From: Tribonema minus
Taxonomy: Eukaryota > Sar > Xanthophyceae > Tribonematales > Tribonemataceae
Direction: 5' to 3'
Length of the DNA stretch: 64,000 bases
Assembly (NCBI GenBank): GCA_017506865.1
Contig: JAFCMP010000084.1
Span: 124,001-188,000, forward strand
A program made the position numbers and the translations under genes. Below the pieces are notes generated by a model, which had not been told where the DNA came from, made no database searches, and was given only the letters and a program-made list of their open reading frames with translations. Positions 21,347-31,429 of this stretch are shown piece by piece (the stretch's first letter is position 1; each line of letters begins with the position of its first letter).

Positions 21347-23087
21347 ATGGCCCCTGACATGGAGAAAGGTGACCCCGCAGGCTCTCCGCGTGCGCCAGCA
21401 GCTAATGTGGTGCAGGGCGGGCCACCAGCAGTCGTACGCTCCGGGCCACCCGATGCAGGATCCACCCGCTTCGACTACAGCAGTACTTTACGCACGAAGC
21501 GTGCTATTATACAGCGGAAGATGGACCCCCTCACGATCATAGCATCATTCGCAGCTGACCTTGACGTAGCATCTGACTGGGCATTCTTTTCGGATCTCAG
21601 ACAGCGAGAGAAGCAGTACGTGGTGGTGCCACCGAGTCGTACAGCGGGATTACTGGAGTGCGCAAAGCAGCGCTCACCTTTGCCGTCATCGGCACGGTAC
21701 TGTGGTTTCTCATGCTTACAGAGTTCCACTTCAGTACACTGCTGACGGATATATTCTGGCGCTGGTGGCAAGGCAGAAGTTACAGGTGGTCATGGGGATG
21801 CGGTCACAATGGAGCCGCAGGCTGATGAAGCCCTTCGTCAGGCTCAGGAACAGATTGTGGAAGCCATCGGACGAGGATGAGGAGATCACTGGCCGCATCC
21901 CTATCGGCGTCATGTTAGGTATCAACATGGGCCTGGAGGACTTTCCGCAGGTTGTGCTCTCCATCATAGACTCAGTTGCAGCTGGTGCTGGGCTCAGTGC
22001 CTTTAGTGCATTCAACATTGCTGGATCGGTTTTCTCCATTATCACAAGGGCTGTGGAGGCCAGCGAGTCATGGCAGGAGATTCCTGCTCGTGCTGAGCTT
22101 GATCTAGTGACAGATGCCCCTGATGTGATATCGGACATGCTCATTAAGGCTGATGCTGCTGATGCGGCCAGGAGGAATGCCGTGTGGTTTGCGGACTACT
22201 CCAAGTACTTGCGTTTGGAGCAGGTCAGAGGCAAGGACCGCGAAGAGAGCCTCAGACTCATTGCGACGTTCCCAGAAAGCGAAAGGCCAGGTGCAAGGCA
22301 GGCCGCGCGCTGGCTCAATGCATGTGTGCTGGACCCCACTGCATGGTCTTTGGACCCCTCACCGAGTGGACCGCTTAACGACATATTGCAGATTATGTCA
22401 GTGAGCACTTGCCCGTCCAGCATAACTCTTTCTGATTGCCAACTGCTTCGGTCATTCCCAACGACATGGGGAAACCTGACAGCATTGTTTGCACTCGACA
22501 TGAGGTTCTGCAAGTCACTCACAAGTCTCCCTAAGTCAATAGGCAATATGACAACGTTGACTACGCTGGACTTGTCAGGTTGCGAGTCACTCAGGAGCCT
22601 ACCCGAGTCATTCAGCAACCTAACAGCGTTAACCTCACTGACGTTGATCTGGTGCAAGTCACTCGCATGCCTGCCAGTCTCATTTGCCAACCTGACAGCA
22701 TTGACTTCACTCCCTTTGTCTTGCTGCAAGTCACTCGAGAGCCTGCCCGACTCATTCGGCAATTTGGTGGCTCTGGTGTCTTTAGATTTGTCTCTATGCG
22801 AGGCGCTCATCACGCTACCAGAGTCGTTTGGCATCCTGGAATCGTTGGTCAAGCTGAGCATGTCTAGCTGTTCAGCGCTCACCAGTTTGCCAGAGTCGTT
22901 TGGCAGCCTGAGGGCGCTGGCAGAATTGACATTGGACGGGTGCACTGCGTTGAGCAGGCTGCCGAACTCGTTCATTGATCTGATGACTTTGACTCATCTT
23001 GACATGTCAGACTGTCCAGCGAGCTCAACAATACCAGAAGCGCTGCGTGACCTTCGAGGCTCAGCGTTGACAATCACTGTAGACTGA
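21347..23087 (+). CDS. Membrane protein with C-terminal leucine-rich repeats; two frameshifts
   Basis: The start ATG at 21347 gives MAPDMEKGDP and runs to ADLDVASDWAFFSDLRQREK. The frame then shifts near 21620 to one encoding a clear membrane helix (AALTFAVIGTVLWFLMLTEF), and shifts again near 21760-21780 into the long frame ending at 23087. That frame holds a second hydrophobic block (IPIGVMLGINMGLEDFPQVV and SAFNIAGSVFSII) and then, from about 22400, nine or ten 24-residue LRRs of the LTSLPESFGNLTALTSLDLS type. No plausible introns explain the shifts, so indels (mutation or assembly) are likelier. LRRs normally bind ligands or partners; the membrane domain may place them at the cell surface. 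Two decayed pieces of the LRR end lie downstream. Confidence 0.65.
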
Positions 23088-23429
23088 TCTCATCAGCTGC
23101 ATGCCAACGAAACCTGTTGGTACAAAATATCGATTGCATGATGCAAGGTGGCAATGTTTACCCTTCTGACTTCTTTCTCCTTTTCGCATATGCTGCCATT
23201 GCCCTTCAAGTTGTCACTCATTGACACGCCCATTGTGCACGCACTGTTCAAGCATGCATATGCCATCAGTCTGCTGCTGCCGGAAAGTGTTTTTATCACA
23301 GTTGCGTAGCTGCAGGAGCTGCACAAGTGACACCTTTTGCACCAACATTGAAGTACGTTCAGGTAATGGACCGGCGACGCAGAGTTGTGAGTGTATGTTC
23401 GCCCTGGTGTTCTCTCATGTTCAGACCTG

Positions 23430-23492
23430 TTGCAAGTATAGCATGCCACAATCCTTTGGCAATCTGAGAGCTTTGACTCTGTGTGCCTAGGT
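23430..23492 (+). pseudogene. Isolated LRR fragment
   Basis: The frame MPQSFGNLRALTL matches the ESFG(S/N)LRAL repeat of the gene ending at 23087. The stretch is bounded by unrelated sequence and ends in TAG after TLCA. It looks like a remnant of a duplicated repeat or exon end. Confidence 0.5.
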
Positions 23493-24074
23493 TTTGTCGA
23501 TACAACGCACCTCGGTACCTGAGTGTTGTACAGGTCGTACAGGTACCAAAAATGCACAACATCTGGGGGTACAACTTGCCTTAGCATGGCGATCCAGCAG
23601 GCGCAACAATATCAAAGCTGAGGGCGCAGAGTTGAAACTCTTGAAATGTATATGATGTAGGCTGAGCTAAACAATTGTTATTTTAATAGTCTGGACGCCT
23701 TTCTTGTGCGCAAGCCATATGGTTTTACTACAATAGGGAACGGCAGGCAGAGTGGCACAAACTCATGTAGACACATAGCAATGATGTATTGCGCTGGTAG
23801 GGGGGGGGAAGTGGTCAGAGCCGCTGACAGTGCAACCACCTTGGGGAACCCCAGCACCTCACAAATGACCCCCCCCCCCCCCCCCTCTGTGTCACCAGAT
23901 CCTACCCTCAAAGCAGCACAGACAGAAGCGAAGGCAAGCAGTGGCAGACCATGTGAATTCAGCTGGTGTTTTGTTGACATGTCAACATAGGCTCAGAACC
24001 CACATTCTGAATTTGGCCTGATTGCTACTGGTAATAGCCTGAGCACGCATGTTCGCACGTGTGAAGGGGCAGTG

Positions 24075-24215
24075 TGCCGCTCTCCTTTGGCAACCTGCCG
24101 TGACTGCAGTGAGAGCTTTGACTCCCCTTAACATTATGTGTAGTCCTGTGAGCATGACAAGTACTATAAGCGCTGCACCAGCCTGTGCTACGAGGCTCAG
24201 CGTTGACTACTGCTG
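24075..24215 (+). pseudogene. Decayed copy of the LRR gene's 3' end
   Basis: CTCCTTTGGCAACCTGCCG (FGNLP) and CTACGAGGCTCAGCGTTGAC match the tail of the LRR gene (TTCGAGGCTCAGCGTTGAC at 23052). Frame and internal sequence are scrambled. This is another example of a terminal exon piece copied downstream. Confidence 0.5.
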
Positions 24216-24289
24216 CTATATAGGCTTATTTGGCATGTATTAAAAAAATGCACCCAAGGTGGTATTTTGACCCAAGACTATTTTTATTC

Positions 24290-25430
24290 ATGCTGCTACT
24301 GCCCTTGTCACTCATGCACAGTGTGTATATTGTGGCTGTGCATGCATGCGAGTGATTTGCTGCCCGGTTGGTACGTTTTGTCAGTGCCAGGTTACCACTA
24401 CTGTGCAGGTATAGCACCAGCGACTTGGAACCTCATATAGTTGATGTGCAACCGCAAGAGTTGTGTAAGGTACGTGCAAGCAAAAGCATACGCCTCCAAA
24501 GTAAAAAGTTTGAATATTTACGGTGGCTCACACACATTGTCGTCGTCAGCAGCAGCAGCATGCACCTTGTCTTATAGAAGTATATTGCAAGAGTAAATGC
24601 ACCAGACTTGAGACAGCACGCGCATATACTTCAAAGCGATCACAAACGAATAATCATTACTTACAGCGGCTCAAACATATTGTCGTCGTCATCGTCATCA
24701 ACATTCACATCATCCGGCTCCGCAGCTACACTTGCATCAATGGCCTCATCGGCAGCCTTTGCACGCTTTTTGCCGCCGCCGCCGCCTGCCGCAACAGCAG
24801 CAGCAGTGCTCGCCTTTCGCCTTTGACGCCCTTTGGCGGGTGCGCTGCAGTTCTCTTTTTCAAACTGCTCCAGCGCTGCCAGGGCGGTGTTCGGGGTGCC
24901 TTGCCTTGGCGCCCTGCGCGCACAGACAACGGCACTGGCTGCAATGAGATCCTTTCCTACTTCAAAATTGACAGACAACGGCGCTGGCTGCGATACGATG
25001 TTTTCCCGTCAATTGTCACAACCTGCTGCAACTTATCCTCTTCTAGGTGGTGCCAGGAGTAAGAATGCCAAAAGCATGTGCCCTACGTAGCCTGTGAGCG
25101 TGTGACTCGTGGGGTCGTGTACACATGTATGACCGGTGCAGGCATGCGACTTACACCATGATGCATCTAGTGACGCGACTAAAATGCAAATGCTTCATCA
25201 CGTGGATGGCCAAATCATCAATGGTTCAATCATTACATGCGTGTTGCATGCTAAAGCTCTTGTTTAGTCATCAGGGTAGCCTGATAGAAGTACAACATTC
25301 ACCCTATACATCTGCATCACAGCACAGCACACATCTGCTGATGGACTCTGGCCGATGGGGCAGCATCACAGATGACATGAATGTCAGATGATTTCTGTAA
25401 ACGGCTTCTGTGACACGTGTGCCGAATGGC
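24290..25430. repeat. Segmental duplicate of 7840-8530
   Basis: This is collinear with 7840-8530 (see that entry) except for an extra interval at 24600-25060 that carries the acidic C-terminal exon. A second copy of the exon tail (minus-strand DDDNVCEPP, about 24530-24550) precedes it, so the exon end is repeated even within this copy. Confidence 0.6.
24661..24927 (-). CDS. C-terminal exon of an unidentified basic/acidic nuclear-type protein
   Basis: On the minus strand an acceptor (TGCGCGCAG) is followed by an open frame beginning APRQGTPNTALAALEQFEKE, then a Lys/Arg-rich stretch (KGRQRRK, GGGGGKKRAKAADE) and an acidic tail (DDVNVDDDDDDNMFEPL) ending in TAA at 24661-24663. Composition alone suggests a chromatin- or nucleolus-associated protein; I recognise no domain. 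The upstream exons should lie to the right on the minus strand, but I could not identify them. The same tail is present in decayed form near 24540 and near 8090. Confidence 0.55.
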   Translation of the reverse strand, partial: VCARRAPRQGTPNTALAALEQFEKENCSAPAKGRQRRKASTAAAVAAGGGGGKKRAKAADEAIDASVAAEPDDVNVDDDDDDNMFEPL

Positions 25431-25674
25431 CAGGAGCCTTGTCAGATCTGGATCAAACAATTCAAATGGTAGTGCACTTGTGATGTGCACGACTAGTTCT
25501 TTTTTGAATGGTCGCAATCCACCACCGTATATATAAGGAATCACATTCATTAGATGAACTCATAGATGAAGCAAGACCCATTACAACAGAGGTTGTGAAC
25601 AAATGAATACTTCAACATATATATGTGGGCCGCATGAGTAAAATCCAGCCAGGTCACACTGTACCGTAGAGAAG

Positions 25675-26170
25675 CGCCTAATGAGAAGACACGTAGAGCA
25701 GCAATTGGGCGCTTGTATCACTTTGCTAGCATGTGTTTTGAAGTATACTTTGAGTGAGACTGTACCCTGAAGAAGAGCCTCATGAGAAGACACTTTGACG
25801 GTCTTCGCACAAGATGACTTGAAGTAAGCAGTGGAAGACAGTTTCACCAGCTGAGCACTGCTGCTCCGCACCTGAGTGCCATGAGCTTGACGTCCTCGCA
25901 GCCGACCGTGCTGCGCTTGGCGTGGCGAGCGAACGCCTGCAAGTCCCGCGCAGCAGCTGCAAAACCAGATGCGGCAGGGGATGCAGCAAAACATTATTGC
26001 ATGAGCAACACGCAATCCTGATGAACTGACCGCGCAGCAGCTGCAGAGCCAGGTGCGACTGGGGCTGCAGCGATTTTTTCTTGGATGATTCACAATACAA
26101 CTTGGCGAGCAAATGCCTGCAGATCCTGCGCAGCAGCTGCAAAGCCATGCGGCAGGGGACGCAGCAGAAT
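25675..26170. repeat. Tandem repeats (GCGCAGCAGCTGCA units and a 90-bp pair)
   Basis: GCGCAGCAGCTGCAAA.CCAG.TGCG.C.GGG..GCAGC occurs three times (about 25950, 26035, 26130), each with GCGAGC.AA.GCCTGCA upstream in two of them. A second pair (TGTACCGTAGAGAAGCGCCT at 25661 and TGTACCCTGAAGAAGAGCCT at 25763) has a ~100-base period. I see no defensible reading frame. Confidence 0.5.
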
Positions 26171-26639
26171 GTTGCATTTGAGTCACTAAAAAAAAAAATA
26201 TGGACTGACCGTGCTAGAATTGTGAGTCGACCCTAGGGTTTCAAGGAGGTTGTTGAGACAAGAATTTATGCCATAATCTGCCAGGTCAGAGGCTTCATGG
26301 CTTAACAGTAGACGCCTGTCATTACTTGCTATAAGCCTTGGCACCTTGCTGCTGCTTGCATTTGCCGAGCATGAAGGTCCATGTGGCTGATTTGAGAGCT
26401 GCCATCACGGCAAAACAGCCTACTTGCAAAAGGAGAAGCTACCTGGAAAAAGAGAAGTTGGGCAGAGACACTCTCCCGCATACACAACTGACCCATTCCA
26501 GGGATATGACGACGGCAGCACCGAAAGGGCGAGCCCTTGGGCTCTAGCTATGCTCGCTGCACCTTATGAGGGCACTGCAGGTCTGTCTTCTACACTTGAG
26601 CCCCTGCAGGGGGGGTCTCACTGCGCTGAACAACTCTGT

Positions 26640-27480
26640 ATAAATGCAGCAATTCCGTCTGCAGCAGCGTGACAGCGATGTCGACCAGCGGTTCGGTCGC
26701 TTCTCGCAGCGCTGTGATCAACTCACCGCCGCACTGCGCAGGCTGACAGACCAGGGCTGCCGCAGTCCGTGGAGCAACCAGCGTCGCAATGGCAGTTACA
26801 ATCATAACCGCCAAGGCCCATGTGCCGGTGGTGGCCATCAGCACTACCCCCGGCCGAGGTGTGCCAACCTGTTCCTCTGCTTTGAGTGCCGTGCATCGGG
26901 TTCCTGGCACGCTTGCGCAGGCCCTGCGTTTGTCAGCGCCGGCTATGCTGCTCGGCAGCGCTGTCGGCAGTGGCGACGGCGACGGTGGCGCTGCGAAACA
27001 TCTTCCAGTCATGAACTTCACGCCATTGGCGGGGCGCGTCGCAGATGGGAGCTCTACAGCACGGTTGCGCGAGCCCTGGGTTTCAAGTTGCCAGCGCTGG
27101 CGCTGCTGGTTGGCGATGCTGCTTGGCAGTGCTCAGGCTGTCGGCGGCGGCGGCGCCGACAGCAGCGCCGCGGGAGAACCACATGGCGGGACGACTCGCA
27201 GAGGGGGACATTCCGAATTCGAGCCCTATTCGTGCATTGTGGTGAACCCAGGCACAGGTGGTGTGTGTAATCTGTGCTGTGCCCTGATGAGTTTCAAAGC
27301 GCAAGCCCTGGGTTTGCCAGCGCTGGCGCTGCTGCTCGGCGATGCTGCTTGGCAGCGCTCAGGAGGTCGGCGGCGGCGGCGCCGACAGCAGCGCCTCGCA
27401 ACCATTCACTACTACGTGGTGAGGCGCGTCACAGAGGGGGGCATCTACACTTGGCCATGCGCATCATGAGACTGCAGTGC
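26640..27480 (+). repeat. Tandem diverged copies of a GC-rich coding-like segment
   Basis: Segments reading CQRWRCWLAMLLGSA / LPALALLLGDAAWQRSGG and blocks of GGCGGCGGCGGCGCCGACAG repeat at about 26950, 27100-27170 and 27320-27395. The phrase VVNPGTGGVCNLCCAL occurs at 27240-27290, and again at 27612 and 27808 in the next feature. The frame 26789-27469 is open throughout, but its internal repetition suggests duplicated exon pieces and not one folded protein. Confidence 0.4.
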
Positions 27481-27605
27481 GCCCGCAAGAGGACTTTGAC
27501 ACCCAGCAGTTGCGCGCCGACGCGGTGCCCTACCGCCATCAGGTGTGATGTTCGCGGATGGCCGACAGCTCGCGCCGTATGGCAGCAGCAATGACGGATC
27601 TCAAC

Positions 27606-28169
27606 CTACTTGGTGGTGAACCCAGGGACAGGTGGTGTGTGTGATCGGTGCTGTGCCCTGGTCAGTTTCAAACTGGGCGTTTTGCTGCGTGTGCGCTGAC
27701 GGCGACGTCGTGGAACCTCTTCCAGGGGTGCACCACATGGCGGGATGCGTCGCAGAGAGGGACAGGCCGAATTCGAGCTATCGAATTCGGGCTCTATTCG
27801 CGCATTGTGGTGAACCCAGGCACAGGTGTGTGTAATCTGTGCTGTGCCCTGATGACTTTCAAACTGGGCAATTTGCTGCCTGGCGTGGACTTGGAAGGCG
27901 GCTCTGACGCCGCAGATGCAAGTTGCCTGGTCTGTGTCACAGGCGCACAGCCAATCAGCAATGCACCTCCTGCGCATTCCATGATGCCAATGGTAGAAGC
28001 AAAGGTACATTATGACAGGGTCTTGGACATAATGGTTCATCTGGACTCGTGCAATTGGTGCAGCGTCATGCAATTCTGCGCTTACTGCGTGCTGTTGCGT
28101 AAGTTGAAAGACCAGGACCCTCAGAAGGCGAGAGACTTGGAGCGTTTGCAGCGTCAGCCACAATTTTAA
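27606..28169 (+). other. Cys-rich ORF end preceded by tandem copies of its 5' part
   Basis: The last copy of the motif VVNPGTGVCNLCCALMTFKL (about 27808) opens a frame that runs to TAA at 28167-28169. It contains four Cys pairs (CNLCC, CLVC, CNWC, CAYC), which could bind zinc, and a charged tail (LRKLKDQDPQKARDLERLQ). Earlier copies at 27240 and 27612 lead into stops or other sequence. No start is convincing, so it may be a terminal exon. I do not recognise the family. Its 3' half is also the left arm of an inverted repeat. Confidence 0.4.
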
Positions 28170-28548
28170 GGCGATCAGGGGCATGGGGCGTCACCTGGTT
28201 GCCGTCATGTTCGTGGTGTCAGTTGAAGTTGAGGCGGCAGGTGTGCAGATGACAGTGGGCTTTCATGTGAGTGACAACGATGAGCCACAGTTCCTCGTCA
28301 GTTGACTAGATCTCACACGCACGCATGCTGCCGGCATCTGCACACGCGCCAGCTCAACTTCAACTGACACCATGAACATGCCGGCGACCAGGTGACGCCC
28401 CACGCCCCTGATTGGCTTATTAACAATGCGGCTGACGCTGCGAACGCTCCAAAAGTCTCTCGCCTTTTATGGGTCCTGGTCTTTCGGCTTGCGCAACAGC
28501 ACGCGATAGGCGCGGAAGTGCGTGACGCTGCAGGCAGCGATGTGGCTC
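28040..28548. repeat. Inverted repeat (palindrome) with ~90-base spacer
   Basis: The left arm is about 28055-28245 and the right arm about 28335-28548. CAGGGGCATGGGGCGTCACC (28177) faces GGTGACGCCCCACGCCCCTG (28391). The coding tail TTGCGTAAGTTGAAAGACCAG faces CTGGTCTTTCGGCTTGCGCAA, and GGAGCGTTTGCAGCGTCAGCC faces GGCTGACGCTGCGAACGCTCC. The right arm abuts a family B retroelement stub within about five bases. Confidence 0.7.
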
Positions 28549-28558
28549 TTGCCAGTAC

Positions 28559-28844
28559 TTGTGGACTTGTTTTTATGAAGGCCCAAGGGAGGCCGGGGTT
28601 GCCTATGCAATCGAAGACATTGCGTCAACGCAGCAGGCTAGTCTGCACTGCGCCCTACGAGTTTGGACACCGGCGCAGCAACACAGCCCAGCATCCGCAC
28701 TGCGAGTGTGTACGCCACGACGCGCTCCGCCAACTCCCGCGCCAACGACATGCTCAGCTCGATGAGGATCTGACGCTGAGCTAGCCCGGCCTTGCGCAAC
28801 ACATCTGCCTCCCCCCCCCCTGAGCACAATGTTGAGTGTCCTAT
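28559..28844 (-). mobile_element. Family B non-LTR element, 5'-truncated copy
   Basis: On the minus strand it runs from the HSALCSGGG coding region through the shared 3' tail (GGCCTTCATAAAAACAAGTC). CAGTAC flanks it on both sides (28553-28558 and 28845-28850), a target duplication containing GTAC. The reading frame of the endonuclease C-terminus is partly retained but truncated. Confidence 0.8.
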
Positions 28845-29071
28845 CAGTACAACACCTATCTAGATTCTATAGCTAGTGTGGCTGAGCGTAGGTTAACCTT
28901 GCTGTCAGCTGAGCTTTCAGCTGAGCTTGTAAATAGATGTGCTGTGATCACGCACATTGCACGAGCGCAAGAGCTGCCTATCTTGCACATTTCGTGGGGC
29001 TTCTGCCCGTTGAGCGGATGTAAATAAGTACAACACACAAAAAGACCCATGTTTCTACTTTTGCAGGTCTG

Positions 29072-29334
29072 CCAACGGCATCAGCATCGACTCGCGCATG
29101 GCTTCCTTAGAGCCTGCTCTCTGCCTATCCGTTGACATTGCGCTTGCCTTTGGTGAAGAGGAAAGCCATGTGTGCCATGCACGCCACCGTGACGCCCGTT
29201 GGCGCCACCGCGTCATCGCCTTCTGCCGCAGCTGCACAAACACCACACAGCAGCAGCAAGCGCCATACAAATGCCTCAGTCAGCCTAGCCAGTTATGCCA
29301 TTGCTGGCACGTGCAGCACCTGACTCGTGAGTGA
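29072..29334 (+). other. Candidate terminal exon, Cys/His-rich
   Basis: After an acceptor-like TTTTGCAG the frame reads ISIDSRMASLEPALCLSVDI and continues to ESHVCHARHRDARWRHRV, a CxxC (FCRSC) and CHCWHVQHLTRE, then a TGA. The composition is protein-like, with Cys/His pairs that could hold a metal, but I know no match. The end of the exon is repeated downstream (next entry). Confidence 0.35.
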
Positions 29335-29670
29335 ATATGTTGAAATAGAGAAAATAACGCGCCACCGCGTCATCGCCTTCTGCCGCAGCTGCAGGGGACA
29401 GCACCAGCCGCAAAAGTCACACAAGAAAACTCAGATGAGCAGTTCTGCGATAGCTGGCGCGTGCAGTACCTGATTCGTGGATGAATAATGCTTTAACAGT
29501 ACTTCTACCATCAAACTTGACTATTGGTCTACTACATTCAATACGCTGGTGTTCCTCTAGCTGAAATTTGACAGCACCAGCCGCAAAAGTCACACCAAAG
29601 AACTCAGCCTGGCTAGTTTTGCTATGGCTGGCACGTGCAGCACCTGATTCGTGAGTGAATATGTTTTATG
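29335..29670 (+). repeat. Two further copies of the preceding exon's end
   Basis: CGCCACCGCGTCATCGCCTT is repeated exactly at 29202 and 29363. GACAGCACCAGCCGCAAAAG is repeated at 29397 and 29571, and GGC.CGTGCAG.ACCTGA.TCGTG occurs at 29306, 29456 and 29629. The copies contain stops and lose the Cys pattern, so they are non-coding relics of the exon end plus its downstream flank. Confidence 0.6.
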
Positions 29671-30296
29671 GTGCTTCCATCATCAAGCTTGACTTCTACG
29701 TATCATGCGACGGTGTTGCTGTAGCTGAGACTTGAGATCTCCTGCCTCTGCAACTTCTTGAACAGGCAGGCAATGAGAGTGCAGAGTTGAAGAGTGGTGC
29801 CCCTTCCATGCAGGAACGATGCAGTACACTACCTATCATGCCATTTTCGCTGATTCTGTATGCGGAGCTCGCCATCTATTGCGCATGAACAGGCAGTGTC
29901 CCACTGTCCTGCAGCGGCTTGAGTGCAATTATCTGTACGCACACATGCCGTACGGTATGTGCATGTATATGTACAGCTGTGTACTTTGAAGTACATACGT
30001 GCCTTCTGCGCGCACGATCTCTCCTACAGCATACTGCAGTGCTGCTCGCAGCGGTCCCTCCACCTCCGCTGCCACCTCAGCCAAGATTCAAATGTCGCGT
30101 CGATTGACCGTTGTTGCGTGCAGATCATGTACGTGTAGATCAGCGTGCTATGGAATACTTTGCAGTACCTACCTACCTACCTTCTGCACGCACTATTTCC
30201 CCTACAGCGTACTGCAGTGCCGCGCGTAGAGGCCCCTCCGCCTCAACTGCCGCCTCAGCCAAGGTTCGAATGTCACGTCAATTTAGTTTTGTGCAT

Positions 30297-30345
30297 GTAC
30301 TTTATATTAATTCTCGCTCAGGGCGCGAAAAAGCCCAGATGATTG
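30297..30345 (-). mobile_element. Family A 3'-end stub, minus strand
   Basis: This stretch is the reverse complement of the last ~49 bases of family A (CAATCATCTGGGCTTTTTCG...GAGAATTAAT). TGCATGTAC flanks both sides, a 9-base target duplication ending in GTAC. Confidence 0.75.
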
Positions 30346-30395
30346 CATGTACATGTACATCTGCGTGCTTTGAAACACTTTGAGGTACAAACCTT

Positions 30396-30657
30396 GTTGG
30401 CGCGCTTACGCTCGGCACTGTCGGCAGCGCTCCACATGGCGTACTCTGGCCGTGTCATGACACACATGGCAGAATCCAGGGGGGGGGGGCACATGGAGGA
30501 GGACGTAGGGGAGGACCCCGAGATGCCATTTGGCGGCGGCGGTGTTTGAGTGGTTGTCGTTGCGACACTTTCAGACTGTCATACGACATGTAGATTCCTT
30601 ACAGCTAGATGCCAATCATCTGGGCTTTTTCGCGCCCTGAGCGAGAATTAATAAAAA
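30396..30657 (+). mobile_element. Family A 5'-truncated copy
   Basis: From about 30398 it is almost identical to 13975-14232: the last ~48 codons of the polyprotein (LRSALSAALHMAYSGRVMTH ... FGGGGV), the stop, and the 3' untranslated tail to AATAAAAA. GTACAAACCTT flanks it at 30385-30395 and 30658-30668 (11 of 11). The few differences from the full-length element suggest recent insertion. Confidence 0.88.
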
Positions 30658-31291
30658 GTACAAACCTTCCGCCCTTACTATCTCTCCTACGGCGTACTGC
30701 AGCGCCGCAAAGTATACGTCTCACATTGTGTTGAGTGCACCTAGCTGTATATACATACGGCGGCTGCAGCGCCGCAAGTCATACACGTCACACAATGACT
30801 CACGTTGTTTTGAAAAGTGCATGTACTTCGAAATATATGCACAGAGGCGTACTTTGAAGTACATACCTTCTGCACAAACTGTCTGTCCTACGGCTAAGTA
30901 AATAAAGCAGGTAACAAGAATCTGTGTGTTGTTGAATACTTTGAAGTACATACATACACTTTGAAGTACATACATACCTTCTGCACCAACAATTTCCCGC
31001 TACGTCGTACTGCAGCGCCGCGCGCAGTGGCCCCTCCGCCTCCGCTGCCGCCTCAGCCAAGGTTCCAAGGTTCAAATGTCACGTTGATTGACCGTGTTGT
31101 GCATGTACATGTATCAGTAGTGTAGGTAGCGATTGTGTTCAGCTGCATTCACAAATGCGGGTGAGCACATGCTTGATACGAGCGCAAGAGAGCTGCATGT
31201 CTTGCATTTTGCACAGGATTTCCGCCCCTCAACCAGAATTACATAAAGTAAATGTACATCTAGTGCTCTGAATACTCTTTGAGGTACGTAC

Positions 31292-31421
31292 CTTCTGCGC
31301 GAACAATTTCTCCTACGGCGTACTGCAGCGCCGCGCGCAGTGGCCCCTCTGCCTCCGCTGCCTCCTCAGCTAGCTCCTCCGCCAGGCCGTCCATATGTTG
31401 TATGTATGTATCCACTTGCGC
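31292..31421 (-). CDS. Internal exon of an unidentified protein
   Basis: On the minus strand an acceptor (TCATGCAG) precedes an open 130-base exon encoding AQVDTYIQHMDGLAEELAEE, then AAEAEGPLRAALQYAVGEIV and RAEG, ending at a GTACGT donor in phase 1. It is strongly helical and acidic, likely a coiled-coil piece. No family is recognised, and the neighbouring exons were not found. The five downstream truncated copies (29995-31290) identify this as the intact version. Confidence 0.5.
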
Positions 31422-31429
31422 CTGCATGA

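Larger units (their letters stand above)
29995..31290 (-). repeat. Five truncated tandem copies of a minus-strand exon end and donor
   Basis: The segment GTACRTACCTTCTGCRC...TCCTACRGCGTACTGCAGYGC, which is the donor side of the exon at 31292-31421, recurs at about 29995-30095, 30165-30275, 30663-30712, 30856-30896 and 30962-31075. Longer copies extend into CCTCCGCCTCCGCTGCCGCC. The flanking intron pieces (TTTGAAGTACATAC) are duplicated too. Two family A retroelement stubs have inserted inside this array. Confidence 0.75.

Noticed and set aside
23867..23884. Long poly-C tract as a possible regulatory element
   Set aside because: Homopolymer G/C runs occur throughout the window (15747, 31493, 50958, 52441) without consistent position relative to genes.
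30297..30657. The two adjacent family A stubs as one twin-primed, inverted insertion
   Set aside because: Both stubs contain the same 3' end and each has its own target-site duplication, so they are two separate insertions.
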